Positions 10,239 through 22,489 of a stretch of 64,000 nt of DNA are shown piece after piece; within the stretch, counting starts at the first letter, position 1; every line of letters begins with the position of its first letter. Made by a program: the position numbers and the translations under genes. Under the pieces are notes generated by a model that was given only the letters and a program-made list of their open reading frames with translations, was not told the origin of the DNA and did no database searches. The DNA comes from Hydnum rufescens UP504 (Eukaryota; Basidiomycota; Agaricomycetes; Cantharellales; Hydnaceae), in assembly GCA_014904985.1 (NCBI GenBank), contig MU129089.1, positions 1 to 64,000 of the forward strand, written 5' to 3'.

Positions 10239-11598
10239 TCAGTGTTTAGTCGTCTTGCCTGTAGTTCCGGCCCTGTGTCTAGCTGGGGGTTGACAGAGAG
10301 GTCCGCGTTCGAGTGCCTCGTGTTCTTCCGAGTCGAACTCGATCCCGAGAGATTCCGCCAATTCGGATGCGTCGGGTGGGCTTAGGTGCTCCGTTATGGA
10401 CGACCAAATCCTGTGAAAAGAAAATTGGTGGACAAAAAGCAAATCCATGAGGATGGCGTTAGATCATGCCCCGCTTTGTTTGAAAGACATGTCCAGCATA
10501 TCAAGAAACCATGAAGGGAACGAAGAACAAACGCGCGTGGGGTGATTCGAATAAAGCAACGCAACTCTTTGAAAATCTTTTTGCGTTTCTTCCATTCTTC
10601 TCTCCATCTTGCCCAGTCTGCATCGAGTCGTTCAACGTCTTTCGTTTCTGGTATCGGCGCGTCGGCAAAGGAGATGCGGTATGGAGCAAGGACGCCATCC
10701 AGGCCTTCGAGCGAAGATCTGAGAGTGGAGATGAGGGCCGGAAGAGAGTCCGTTGTCGGACTAAGGCGTATTCGAGTTGATTCTAGAAGGGTGTCGTAAA
10801 TGGATGCGATAATTTCATCAGGATTGTAAGACAGTGGAGACCAGAGACCCTGGAAGGAATGTTTGGATAAAACGACGAAAATCTGGGGCATACCGTTCGC
10901 GAGAGTCGATTCGAGGTCGTGAGTCCTTTATTTTCTCTTTGCATTGGTCGACTTCCTTTTGCAGCGCGTCCGCCTTTTCTGTGGGCATGTCATCTTCATC
11001 GGACTGTTTGCATTCAAGGGTAGCGAAAGTGAGTAGGCCTATATGGAGACAGCGAGCACCCGTCTGGAGATCTAGATGCATCACCTGCTTGGCGACGAAG
11101 AAGGTCTGTTTGCCTGGAGGAATGAAAGAAACGGCCCAATTATTTCACAAGGCGAAGACACGCGCCTGATGATAACGTGAATGAGCGCAAGAAGACCAAC
11201 GCACCGTAACTCTTTTGGGTAATTTCGCCTTTCTCCGTGAGTGCCAGGAGGATCTTTTGTGTTGCTAGCTTTGATCCGACTTTCTTGATATTGGCCGACA
11301 CGTCCGCTACGCGAGGTGATATGAAGCAAGTCATCAGCAGTCATACCATGGCCAGCGCGCAGCCGCCACGTCGCGAGGACGTCACATGTAAAAGGAGAGA
11401 GGATCGCGAGGATACGACTGGCCAACGCACCCGCCCCATACGGTCTATTACACTTCTTGATGTACTGGCGTACCGCTTCCTCAGCTACATACAGCAAGTA
11501 GAATCAGCGCGCGTTCAGTTTCAGTAATAGTGGGAAGCAAGACCTGCGGCGCCTTTGAGAACCACCGCCTTGTCCCCCGCCTCTGGTTTGGGAGGCAT
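10239..11598 (-). CDS. HOP2: Homologous-pairing protein 2 (Hop2)
   Basis: Hop2 partners Mnd1 in meiosis, where the pair stabilises Rad51/Dmc1 filaments and helps capture of homologous DNA. By eye I place seven exons: 11598-11544, 11484-11431, 11306-11205, 11113-11085, 11003-10894, 10760-10563 and 10410-10239, giving about 239 residues, close to the usual 210-240. The N-terminal winged helix is visible (KKCNRPYGA, KLATQKILLALTEKGEI, KSYGKQTFFVAKQ), followed by an acidic coiled coil (DALQKEVDQCKEKI) and the C-terminal helices (REEWKKRKKIFKE, ELAESLGIEF). All phases agree, but the last intron needs a GC donor (GAGTT/GCGTTG), and the fifth intron (133 bases) is longer than the others. Start: first ATG before KAVVLKGAA, a usual Hop2 N-terminus. 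Family assignment is strong; exon 6 borders are the weakest part. Confidence 0.85.
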
Positions 11599-13158
11599 TG
11601 TGGCGGCTGTTGTGCTTTGTTTACATCGAGGCGCGACTTGTTACTCATGCAATCAATCTGTACATCATCACTAAAGCCTAAGATACTGCTACGGTGGACC
11701 GCTCCTCGTAGTCCCTGGCTTTTGGTGATCCCCACCCACGCGGTACATAAATCCAGATATCACTCTCTGTACATGAATCAGTGCATCATGTAAAATCCTT
11801 TGGAGGCATCTCCACTTGGTCGGTTCCCGTAGAGAAACTAGATGTGCTTGCTGTGCTAGCTTATCAGAGGTTCCCCCAAAATCCTTGTGATGCCCCAAAA
11901 TGGGTAGATCGGGCTACGAATGTTTGGAAGGTAAAGCTTGGCGCCGAGCGCCCTTGCACAAGCAGTCTCGGAGTCTGTGGTCTTCTCGATGGGTAGGTGA
12001 TGCCGAATTAAACGCACCCTGCTTCTCTAGCACCGCATACTGTATAATACGACATCGGACATTACTTTCGGGGCGGGGATGCAAGCGCTTAAGCAACCCC
12101 CTGACGAGACTCGCATCAGATTTTCGCTCAAATTTGATTTCCCTCCTGGGAAACGTCGCTATCATTTAGAACGGCTCTTCCCCACGTCTCGAGGAGGAAA
12201 GAGAACGAGAGCATCGAGAGGCGTTCACATGGCCGCAGGCGAAAGGGGGAGAAAATTAAAAGTGGAAATGGAGACAACAGAAATATAAATATAAGTATAC
12301 GGGGTCAGGGGCCAAATACTCACCTAGCTTTCCTGTATTTCCCTACCGCTTCCTCACCTTCCAGGATAAGGATCAGCGACAACTTGGCCAGCCAGTACAG
12401 GAACTGTTACAAGCGCCCGAGAACACGACGTGGTCTTCACCCCACACGGGCACTAGACCCGCTGGCAGCGTAGCCAGAAATATTTCCAACCCATGCAGCC
12501 GCTCGCTCGTCTACCCCTCCATATACTACTCTGGCAGATAAAACATGGCCGACAATGGATATGAAGTGCCACTAGACCGATAATAGTAGGTTGGATGGAC
12601 TGAGCCTGAACTGGCATGCATAGTGCACCGAGGCACGAAAACAAAACGTACATGCATCGCCTTCATCCGTTATTGCACTCACTCGGTACACACTCGGGAC
12701 AAAGAGCGAGAATAATTTAGGGGAATTTTTGTCCTTGACCAGTTTACTTTTTGATCGTCGTCATCACGACTCATGCCACGCACCTGCACTGCATAATAAC
12801 CGAGCTTCGCAAGCATAACTATAATAAGGAGAGCAATAAAAAGAATTATTACGACCCAAATCGAGGTGGACTGGGGCGGATGCCACCGATAGGGGGTAGA
12901 TATTTTTGCACTCAACTGCACGGGACCTGCTGAGCTCTATACTAGTACTGGGCAGTGGGCCCAATAAGCGCGGGTAGTGACAAGTACATAACATGAAGTA
13001 ATCTTAATCCACAAAAGGAGATGTAGTGGCGGTGAATTGAGTGTACAGCCACGCACAAGACGTAAATGAGAGAGATTGAATTAAATGTCCATGACGTAAA
13101 AAAAGTCTATCCATATGCATGAGATGTACGTGCGAGAATCACATCTATCATGGGGCTG
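11599..13158. other. Intergenic 1.5 kb, one doubtful small frame
   Basis: No conserved gene recognised. A minus-strand frame at 12679-12921 (80 codons) contains a convincing single membrane helix (WVVIILFIALLIIVMLAKLG) and could be an exon of a small membrane protein, but it has no known family and no clear partners. The stretch also holds the upstream region of HOP2. Confidence 0.35.
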
Positions 13159-14275
13159 TCAGTGTGAGTGATGAGGCCCCGTCGTGCTCTGTGAAGGACT
13201 GCGAGGATGTAGAATGTATGCTGCTGCCGTAGTATAGCTTCCGCTGCTGGCGCCATCGACGACAAAGGCAGCCTCCTTGGAAAAGCAGTACTGATTCACT
13301 ATCGAGCCCGCGGTCTTCACCCACTCCCGGATCCACAGCGCGTCCAGGCGCGTACACATCTCACATATCGCCAAGCGATCCTTCCGCTGCATGAATCGAT
13401 CGAACACAGTCCGCGGTTTTGAGACGGGTTTGGAGTCGAGCGCGTCGGCTATGGCCTGGCCGATGAGACGGCGGTGCTCGGGCCGCCATGTGCAGGAGAC
13501 TTGCTTGGACGTATTGGTACACGAGCGCGATTGGGCGTCTGCTAGAAATTCCGCACGGACGCGCTCTCGGGCAGTAACGAAGCCGGGAAGGAGGGTCCGT
13601 GGAAGTCGGAGGAGGTCTGTGGGAGACACGAGAGCGCGTTGTATAACTAGATCTCGAAGGATATCGGGCATCCATTCATCTACTTCGTACGTTATTGCGA
13701 GCGTTAACCGATCCGAGGGATTCCATTTTAACTTGGCAAGGTGGGTGATTGCTGTCGTGCGGAGATGTGTAGATTGCCACCGACGGGATATCTCGAGCAC
13801 CTCTTTCCACTCCGTGGCGCCTTTTGGAGGGTTCGTCATAAGCATACTAGTAAAGAGCCATCAATCCAAATTCTAAATGGGAAAAAAAACGTTTCTCAGA
13901 GGACGCACTCTGGGTATATTACACGCATTGCAAGCTCAAAGCCCTCGGCGGTGATTTCTTTGTAATCTCCATCTGCGAGATGGACATCGGCGAGTACTAT
14001 AGGGGTGTAGTCACTCGACCCCTGGGTTTGCCTTCCATCACCGAGGGAGAGCATTTCCCGAAATACATCAGAGTAATGGCGCAAGAACGTGGTATGGGGG
14101 CGAAAAAGGACGTCCTCCACCTGGCACAATTCACCCGGAACGAAGGTGAGTAGGGCGGTCACTGCCACCGGTGCGATCAAGGCGTCACGGCATCGGGAAA
14201 ACGTACTTGGAAGACGAGGGTGTGGCCAGGCTCGTTAAAGTAAAATACAGGATGCCTGGTGGCGACAGCGCTCAT
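13159..14275 (-). CDS. BTB/POZ domain protein, basidiomycete family
   Basis: The gene has three exons, 14275-14207, 14120-13909 and 13846-13159, all phases consistent, giving 322 residues. The first two exons encode a BTB fold of the kind expanded in Agaricomycetes: HPVFYF, VEDVLFRPHTTFLRHYSDVF, PIVLADV, and FELAMRVIYP. The third exon carries the family's second conserved part, WKEVLEISRRWQS, AITHLAK, and YEVDEWMPDIL, and ends in a serine/histidine-rich tail. BTB domains mediate protein dimerisation; in this family no substrate or partner is known, so no function is claimed. Introns are 86 and 62 bases. A truncated relative lies 3.3 kb away at 9309-9873 on the opposite strand, which points to local duplication. 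Confidence 0.85.
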
Positions 14276-16509
14276 GGTGGTGGTGGGGAAAGTCTATCCC
14301 AGGGGTGATTGGACTGCCTCATGTAAGAAGCAATCATCACGTGGATCCGGCTTGTGGCTTGCCGCTACACAGTGGGTAACAAGAGATAAGCGAAGGAATC
14401 GCAAGCATAGGCCAGAAATCGCGGGCATGACCTTCTCCGTAGACACTCGGAGCGCAATGTTGAAGCCGAAGGACCTTAGCAAGAAAGGCTGGGAAATACT
14501 TCCTATGGTCCGAACCCGCCTCCAAGAGAAGAGGAGGATCAATCAGAACCGAAGTTGAGCCACTGATCTGCTGCACAGGAAAATCTTGTGCGCATATCCG
14601 GAATGTAACACGCGGGCGGCTGTTAGCGCGCATTCCCCCGAAAGTACAGTATCAGTACCACGAACCGTGGCTTACAGCAGTACCCAGAAACACCTACAGA
14701 CGACGCCGACACCGCGAAAACAGGCATCGAAGCCATTTCGGGCAGTGCTTTGGAGCGTATCAAATAATTGCGAATGGCTCCCCAATTTGGAATATCTCTA
14801 TGTAAAACGCTCTCGAAACGGCTAGCTGGCCCTCGCTATGGGATTACAGTAGTCTATTTCATGGTGATAGCTATGCCTTGGGGTTTCGATGGAAATACGT
14901 TCTCCAATGCTTTTGACGTTCAGTCTTACGTTCTTTGGCATCTTGACTATGAGGCTCTGCTTCCCCTGACCTCTGGTTCTCTCTCCTAGAACAGCCGGTA
15001 GCTACAGGACTAAATATCGGGAACATCATGCTCCACGGCTCTAGTAATCTGGTCTCATTATCTGGGACCTATCAACTCTACTGTTGCCTACGTGTCGTAA
15101 CTTTTTGCCACTTTCCAGAACGCACCCGAGCAGTCTGAGCAGTCTGAACTATAGGAGCTATCTATAAATATCACTAGGAACCACTTTTTTTTCCTCGCAG
15201 AGGTCCATTGAATTATCGATTTCTTAATGCGGAAAGCGCCCGAACCAAGATGTGCGCCACGCGCTCATCGAACGCACTCCCTCTTCAGTCGTGGGGCCAG
15301 CCATAGGTCGGCGAGACCCGCGGAGCCTGCCTACGGCCGATGCGGCATTTAGACGCCGACCTTGCTCTCCCTAAATGGTCAGCTTTACGTACACCTGTCC
15401 CCTGTCCTCAAAACTGTTCGTCATTTCATTCCTATCTTGTTTCGACCTCGAACATTCAGTGGACTCGGCTCTTCAAGTCGTCCTCGATCCTGTGTCGCCA
15501 ATTAGGGGGGGAACAATCAACTCGAAGATCGATTGCATCCAGAATAATAATAACATATCCCGGTCTTGTACGTGTGATGGATGTCAAGCACAATGATGTC
15601 TTGTCAATCCCAATGTATGCGATTGGTCTCACCCTCTATCTCTTTTGATGTTTGGTTCCCATCGCCAGGGTCCTTGTAGAGGCACGAGTCGAGTCGGATC
15701 TATGAGGCTGTGCTTCGTCATCTCACGACGGATCTGTCGAGGCAACATCTTTGGGCCACAAACAAAGGATGTCCAAGCGCACCCTGGAGCGCGAAGTAGT
15801 AGTTTCACACATTGCCTGCTGTTCAACGTATCAAGAAACCGACAGCTGAAGAGACTGTTTCATACACCCCCCCATACCACCAAGATGATGCTGTATGTGC
15901 ATATACTAGCAGCCGAACAATAATACCCTCACTGGGGTGTAATTATAACGAACTAATCAAGATCGTATTTACGATCGCGCACATTCCTCTCCACACCGCA
16001 TAGTACCTTGCAGCAGAAAGCAATCGACGTTAGCGTAAAAAGTACACTCGAACTTCCGAAGACAGAGGTGGTCGAATGGAAGGATTCAGTCTTTCGAACC
16101 TTCCCTACCCACGTCTCGTCGTTGCTTTTGATAGTCCCGAATAACTCTGCTTCGATACTCCTGTCTATTTGTACGCCGTTTGGACCTGGTCCAAGAGCGA
16201 TGCGGACAGTCAGTCCCTCAATACACCTTAAGGTCCGTGTTGGATCATTTTCCGCCGGGGACAGGCCAATCACACTCTCAGCTGAATCATGCCAAGCCAA
16301 AACGAACGAGGCCATAAAGCAGTCACAAAGCTCGTCAAGTGAGCTCATGGACCCATCAATCACCCAAGTTATCAGGACAGAAGGCTCGATGGAGAGAGAA
16401 GTAACAAAGTACACAGGTTTACAAAAGCAGAACGTTTCATTCAATGATTTGAAAAAGATAAGAGCGGACAGAATGTATCCAGCCTGCGTGGGTTGGTGCT
16501 CCACAACTC
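14276..16509. other. Intergenic 2.2 kb, uncertain open frames
   Basis: Nothing with family similarity. Overlapping long frames on both strands at about 15950-16520 (up to 330 codons on the minus strand) are largely explained by the last exons of the metacaspase at 16510 upward. Below that point neither strand shows recognisable domains, so I do not call a gene. Confidence 0.4.
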
Positions 16510-18958
16510 TCAGCAAATGAAGAGAACATTCGTGTCCTGTAAAAGCCGAGGTGTTAGGGGGAATGGAAAAGATCGCACACAAGGTGCAAGGTGGTCCTCC
16601 CACCATTGGATGTGAACTCGACAACTTTGAATGGAAGGAAGTGAGCGGGGAGTATCGATACTTCCTTAGCGAGAAGGACTTACCTGAGGCTTCTGACTGT
16701 ACTTGCGGCTGAGCGTCTCTCTTCATGACGGAAATGTATCCATGAGCGAAGCACAGCGACGAGAGGTAGGTTACGCGACGAACCTGATATTCACGAGAAG
16801 CTGCTGGTAAGTTTGGTGCGGATTTTTGCCTATCGGGGATATTGTAAGAGAAAACAACAGATAAACACAATCGAGACGACACGTACTGAGAGCATCTATG
16901 AATGCCTGGGTAACAAATGCGGATTACTTCTCCCCAGAACGCACCAATCACGGATCTATACTTACGAAGCTCATGGCACCCGTGCTCTGCCCAACCTCGA
17001 CAGTATCCGCACTCGTCTGATTATCTTTACATCCACTCCAAGAAATAGCATCAGCTGGGCTAGTCCTAGTCTGTTTTGCATACTGTTCTGCTCTCGAGTT
17101 CGTATTCACCGCTTGTTTAACGAGGCCCACAAGGCCAGTGATAGCTCCCATCCTATCACCGCGCACGTAGGCCATTCCACTCTGGAGAAGTCCTTGGCCC
17201 GCTTCAGCGAGTAAGTTAGGTTCCTTGATCTTGCCTTCAGTCGAGTACTGAAGATCATATCTCAGCAAGTAATCGCAACTGGCCTAAAAATCACGCAACT
17301 TACCATGTAAGGAAGGTCTTGAAGTACATTGAAGGAGAGTAGGATTTGAGCGCCTCATCGTGAACAGGATTGATTCTGGGCTCACCAAGAACAGAACCAG
17401 AATGGCAAGACTGTGAAACCATGATGGTCAGTTTTTCCGCTCAACGGTTGCCAACCTGAGACCTACATCGAAAATAGACTAGATCCCGGGCATACGGCAA
17501 CGTTAGAACATGAAATTAACATGAGCCACATTCAAGGCAGCCTACGGTGAGTCGACAACCAGCTGGGAGGGGCTTGACCATCGTAAAAAATAGCTCACTG
17601 GGACAACATCAGTGGACCCGCAACGATCAAGGCAATGTATAGATATATTCAACTCATCGACAATTTGGCCACTAGTCTGGAAATCAACAGGGAAAATGGT
17701 TTCATCGTAGCCGTCTTCCTCGTCGCCGTCTTCATCCTTAGCCTGGCCCCCATGCCCAGAGTCTAAGAAATGGGTACACCAAAGAACAGACGAGTCAGCA
17801 TGCCAAATCATAATCAGATGAATATTCGTACAATGGAAGAACAGGGAATCATCGGGATGCGCATCGCGGACTAGCCACTGCATCGCCCGTATTATATTGG
17901 CCCTGGTGGGTATTTGTGCAGGATGGCTAGAGTCATCCGTGAGCATGACGATGTCCTCCTCCTTGTATCCAAAGGCCCCTGGGAACAAATTTTGTATCAA
18001 TTAGATGAGGAATATGTGAGAAAACAGGTGGAGCTAACGGATAAGGAAGTTGATGGACATTCCTAGCGTCGTTGATACATCCCCTAAGCTCAGAGCTCGT
18101 TCCGGCATAGTTGATACCGATCTGAACGTCCGGGGCTTAACGTCACAAAAGGGGATGGTATCAAGGACCGAACGAACTTACGCAAAGAGCTTTCTTTTTA
18201 CCAGTACACATCGAGTTTTGAAAATATGGCTGGTGTCGCCGACCGTCCGCTCCTTCAAACTCTGGGCCATAGTGTTGAACGTGAGAGGGCACGTCTAATC
18301 AGTATTCATCCCACACATCCACATACAGTCAATTAATGGGACTCCGAATCCAAAAAGGAGCTCCGGGACTTACAAGAGTCTGCTGGTAGAGAATCAACGG
18401 CCAAGGATGTGACATTCAAGTCATCCTAGGAACACGACGAAGCGTGAAGGAATTACTCACCAGGATAAGGTTGCGATGCACGATGATAGCCTCCTGAATT
18501 TTCATACCCTGTTTGAGTATTTTCCTATGAGCCATGATGGTGCCTGGTCACGGTGATATGATTCACCAGGATATTCCATGGGTGCGCTGGGTATAGGAAA
18601 ACAAACTTCGTTATAACTCCACCATCCTCCAATTACAGGGGCTATCTTTGCATGGGAAACTCACCCATAACCGCCAGAGTGGTGGGGAGGGCCCGGCGGG
18701 GGGTAAAACTCCCGTTGGGAAGGTGGTGGTCCTGGGGGAGGAAAGTAACTTCCACCGTGGGACTGACTAAGATCGACGGCAAGAGACATAAATCCATAGA
18801 AGACAAGATAACAATGAAGTTGTTCTCACCCTGCAGAGAGGCTAGATGTTGACACGGACATTAGACAGTGCCCCGGGGTCTCAGACTCGTACCCACCTGT
18901 AACCGCCTGGAGCATAAGGTGGGGGACCGTATCCAGAGCCTCCGGTGTTCCACGACAT
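16510..18958 (-). CDS. Metacaspase (peptidase C14), type I
   Basis: Metacaspases are Arg/Lys-specific cysteine proteases of fungi, linked to stress responses, protein quality control and ageing. The start ([19 protein letters not shown]) opens a Gly/Tyr/Pro-rich prodomain typical of type I enzymes. The catalytic domain follows: [74 protein letters not shown] with the catalytic His, and SIFDSCHSGS with the catalytic Cys. Then come [64 protein letters not shown] and the end DTNVLFIC. I trace about 16 introns, one of them flanking an exon of only 12 bases (17467-17478). The junction between [10 protein letters not shown] (about 18040) and AFGYKEED (about 17985) cannot be phased with canonical sites and may hide a single-base error. 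The gene is otherwise complete. Confidence 0.9.
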
Positions 18959-19220
18959 CGATAATCCGCTAGTTCACAATCAATCAACACGGGGTGTCAA
19001 AGCAAAATCTACAGTACACTGGCCCTGTGATACGTGGAAATTGCCGAGAGCGCGCTTAATTTTACGTTTCGCACCTACACATTCTCCGAGCATTGCTAAT
19101 TGGATACAGGATGTAGTGGCTGGATATGCAGTATTATACGTGCTGAGTATCATCGACAAGATATGCTGACAATCTTTGCGCTGCCTTGATTGTTTCCAAA
19201 CCCGAAATTGCTCTCAACTT

Positions 19221-20818
19221 TTAGCCCACCCTCCCCAATATCGCTAAGTCAAAGCCCTCCGTAGTGAGTGTGGTCGTCGCTCGATAAACAAACGCGCTCA
19301 ATCTTCGACCGTAAACACACCCAGTATCCAGTCCTATGCTCCATTTCTTAATGTCGAGGCCTCGGGCTGCGGCATGCCCATAGATGACAGTGAATGGGTG
19401 ACATACTAGGGAGGTACTCTCCGCCACCACATCATCGAGTACACTCCTTAGCTCGATTTCATCTTGGCGATGTCGAATCAATGCCGAGTGAGATGTGGAC
19501 TTGACATCACCGAATCCATCACACCGCTTTAGAACGGTAGCCCAGATTTCGGCCCACGGCCTGCCTATGTCCGATCGCTTGGTGACGACACCATTATCAA
19601 GAACCGAGCGCATGTTGAGGTTCACCCACGAATCCTGATTCTGCGGGCTGCACAGTAAACGTATGGATGAGTATACACCATCCCTAGTTAGGAATCGTTC
19701 CGAACATATATTGCTCACATCTCTTTCACAACCGCAATCTCTTGTGCGGCACGTAACCTTGAAGTTTTGTGACCCTTGGTCAACTGAGCGGTGTTACCCA
19801 AGAAAGGGAGATGTGACAGAGGTTGCTTTCCCGATTTTGGCGAACGTGTTGGATCGAGAGGTAAGAGTCCGGCGTGAACTACATGGGCGTGAAGACTAGG
19901 GAGATGGAGGACGAGAGGAAGAGAAAGCAGATAGCGGTAGTGTTCGTCCGATAGCCGGCTGGCCAGTCGGCAATGCTCTCCATCCCAATTCCAGTACCTT
20001 GGGATGGGGAATTTCTTGGGTGGCCTCCTTCTCTTGCGTCTATTATCATCTTTTAAAGAGTCGAACCACTTCGCACCACTCGGATACGATCGGACCCAAT
20101 CAAACCAGCCCCGCCATTCGATAACGGTCTGATCGTGGTTCCCTCTTACACCTGAAAAATTGATAAGCCAAGGTCCTGTCGAACATATATTAAGCATGGA
20201 TACACTTACCTGATACATTCGTTTGCTGCCAGTTGTGAAAGTACGGCAAGAGAGCCTTCGGTAGTGCCTTTAGTTATGATATCACCGACATGTACCAGTT
20301 TGTCCTTTGTGGAGTCATAGTTAAGCTTGACCAGTAATTTGCTAGATGCTAGAATTAGTAAAACGAATTGACTCGTCGATGTTATTAAGGGTACTACACA
20401 CTTCAATGCGTTGACCATCCCGTGTATGTCGCCAATTATAATAAGACGGCCGCGATTTCGCATAAAATGGAGATCGGCGTTTGATAAATTTTGTAGTTTG
20501 TCGCCATAATTGGAGAAGTCAGGCATAACTGGCTCTGTTTGCATTGCTGTGATATGTCACCCGAAGTATCGACAACAAAATACTGCTTACTCTGAGACAA
20601 GGGTGAGAATTCAGACTCATTTTCCTCAAGTATCCTGGTTCTGAAACAGGACTAAACTCATTGACGAGGCCCAGAGCAAGTATGGTAAGGATGAAAAGCG
20701 TCATAATTGTAAAAGAAAGCACTCGACGCGGCAGCGAGAGTGAATAGCTTGGGGACGGTTGGTCTTCATCCGCGCCAGGAGCAGGAAGGGGGATGTATTC
20801 TTGCGGGGGGTCCATCAC
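19221..20818 (-). CDS. Ppn2-like metallophosphatase with membrane anchor
   Basis: The protein is a calcineurin-like phosphoesterase of the ApaH-like type. In yeast the relative Ppn2 is a vacuolar endopolyphosphatase anchored by one N-terminal helix. Here a short cytosolic N-terminus (MMDPPQEYIPLPAPG) is followed by a membrane helix at about residues 33-55 (FTIMTLFILTILALGLV). The catalytic metal motifs come in order: IIGDIHG, LVHVGDIITKG, VRGNHDQTVIEW, VVHAG, VIYGHAAARGLD and GLDTGCVYG. I place five introns; all phases agree (donors GTATTTTG, GTGTAG, GTATCAGG and GTGAGC among them). The substrate is inferred from family, polyphosphate being most likely. The start is the first of two adjacent ATGs. 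Confidence 0.85.
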
Positions 20819-22489
20819 ATAGTAGCAGAATAATCAGATGCTTGGTCCGTCAACGTGGGTTTACAGAAGGGGCCCGGAGATTTGCGCATCAGATCTAGAC
20901 GCATCCGCATCCGCATCGCTGCAGTTATGGGCAGTAACGCTGCAGCTGGATGTGGTTTTGTTGTCCAGTCACCCCTCTTTCGGCTACGTAGAGTGTTTTA
21001 TATATTAAGCTTATTTGGCATCCTATGATGATAATAATTTACATAAAGCTTTGGAACTGCTCATACGACCGTCATCTCTTACTTAAAATACTACTCTAAG
21101 GATTGGACAAACATAAAATGGAATTGTGGGTCCGCGTCACTCTGGAGGGCCCGTAATTAACCTCACCTTGCCCCTTGAGAGTTTAACCTGTTATGCATAT
21201 CAACTTCCCAAGGTATTCCAAGGCTCATCGCACTCCTTGTACACAAGAAATACACTCCACGTTCGAAATGGGGACCTAGGTAGGCACAGTGAGATGGCGC
21301 AATCATGACAAACGACGATGTGTGCGCCACTTTCGGCCGTCCGTCCAATGCTCAAGACCGTCTGCTTCCGTTGACTCCACCCACATGAAGGCCTAGTCTG
21401 CTGCAAGACCTTCGCGTTCCTCTTGGGACCGCACATTGCGTTCGGAGGGGCAGCAGACCAATGCAAACGGTCTTGAACAAGATCGGACTGTCTGTCGGAC
21501 CGCGGATGTCTGGGAGGCACCGTTAGCTGACATTGAGAACACAAGATGGGAGACTCGCTTATATTCGAACGAGTGGGGGAGGCAAAAGAAGACATGGCGC
21601 ATAGCGGGGTCAAGGGATCTCAACTTAAGAACTGAAATATTATACATGAGGTCATGAATATCGGGTGCCAGTTTGAAGATGTGCCTGTTATACACAGCCG
21701 TGCGTATCGAGAAGTGGGGATAGTGCAACGGCTTGGAACTAGCAACGATAGGAAAGCGGTCCTCACCAGTAAATTGCTACATTATCACTGGATTCTTGCC
21801 CTAAGGTGCTCGGCAGAAATCTGCTATCTTCCGAGTCATCTCGAGACACTGAACAAACTCACCCCGACAAAAGGGGTATCCGGAGTTCGCGTCCACCCAA
21901 GATGCATACATCTACACTGAAGGATTCCGTCGCCATGTTACGTGTTGGATGGGTGGCTCAGCACTTCGGACGAACGGAGTCACACTAGGGTCATTGCAAG
22001 CGACTGGGGAGAATCTCGGGCCTGAATTCAATGCCAATGGCCTCGGACAGGATCAAGGCTCACACAGATTGCCATTGGAAGAGGGAAAAACGGACGTGTG
22101 ACGTGGCGTATTTCAATACATCACATGTTCCCCTCATTGAAGTGCACACAGTAGGGTGAAGGAATTCACTGTCAGTTTGTTTGTGTTTCCAAATTTAGTA
22201 CCCAACAACAAGGCCTAGAGACTGCATTGTGGATGATTTTGTGCGTCGGGGTGGGCTATAACGACCATGAGAGCAGGATAAGGAAATCATGGATGGCGAA
22301 TCTCACCCATAGCGCACTTAACACCGGTGATGCGTGTGCTGCCCGATACGCATTTCCCTGTGGTGATGCTGATGGGCGCGTCCCCGGTAAAAGCCGAGAT
22401 CGCGAATCGAGTCATCATCTCTCCCCACTCTAGAGTCTAGAGGGGCTTAAAACCGCCAACAAGTCTTGAACGATCAGAAAAATCTCTTC
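20819..22489. other. Intergenic 1.7 kb, nothing recognised
   Basis: The space between the divergent Ppn2-like and MetRS genes must contain both promoters. Several chance frames below 140 codons occur; none has domain-like composition or a plausible exon chain. Confidence 0.4.

Noticed and set aside
16008..16520. A 170-codon open frame on the plus strand
   Set aside because: It is antisense to the end of the metacaspase and has no recognisable domain or splice partners.
15953..16951. A 332-codon open frame on the minus strand
   Set aside because: Its upper part runs through several metacaspase exons and introns in the wrong frame, and the lower part shows no family; it is explained by the metacaspase 3' end plus chance.
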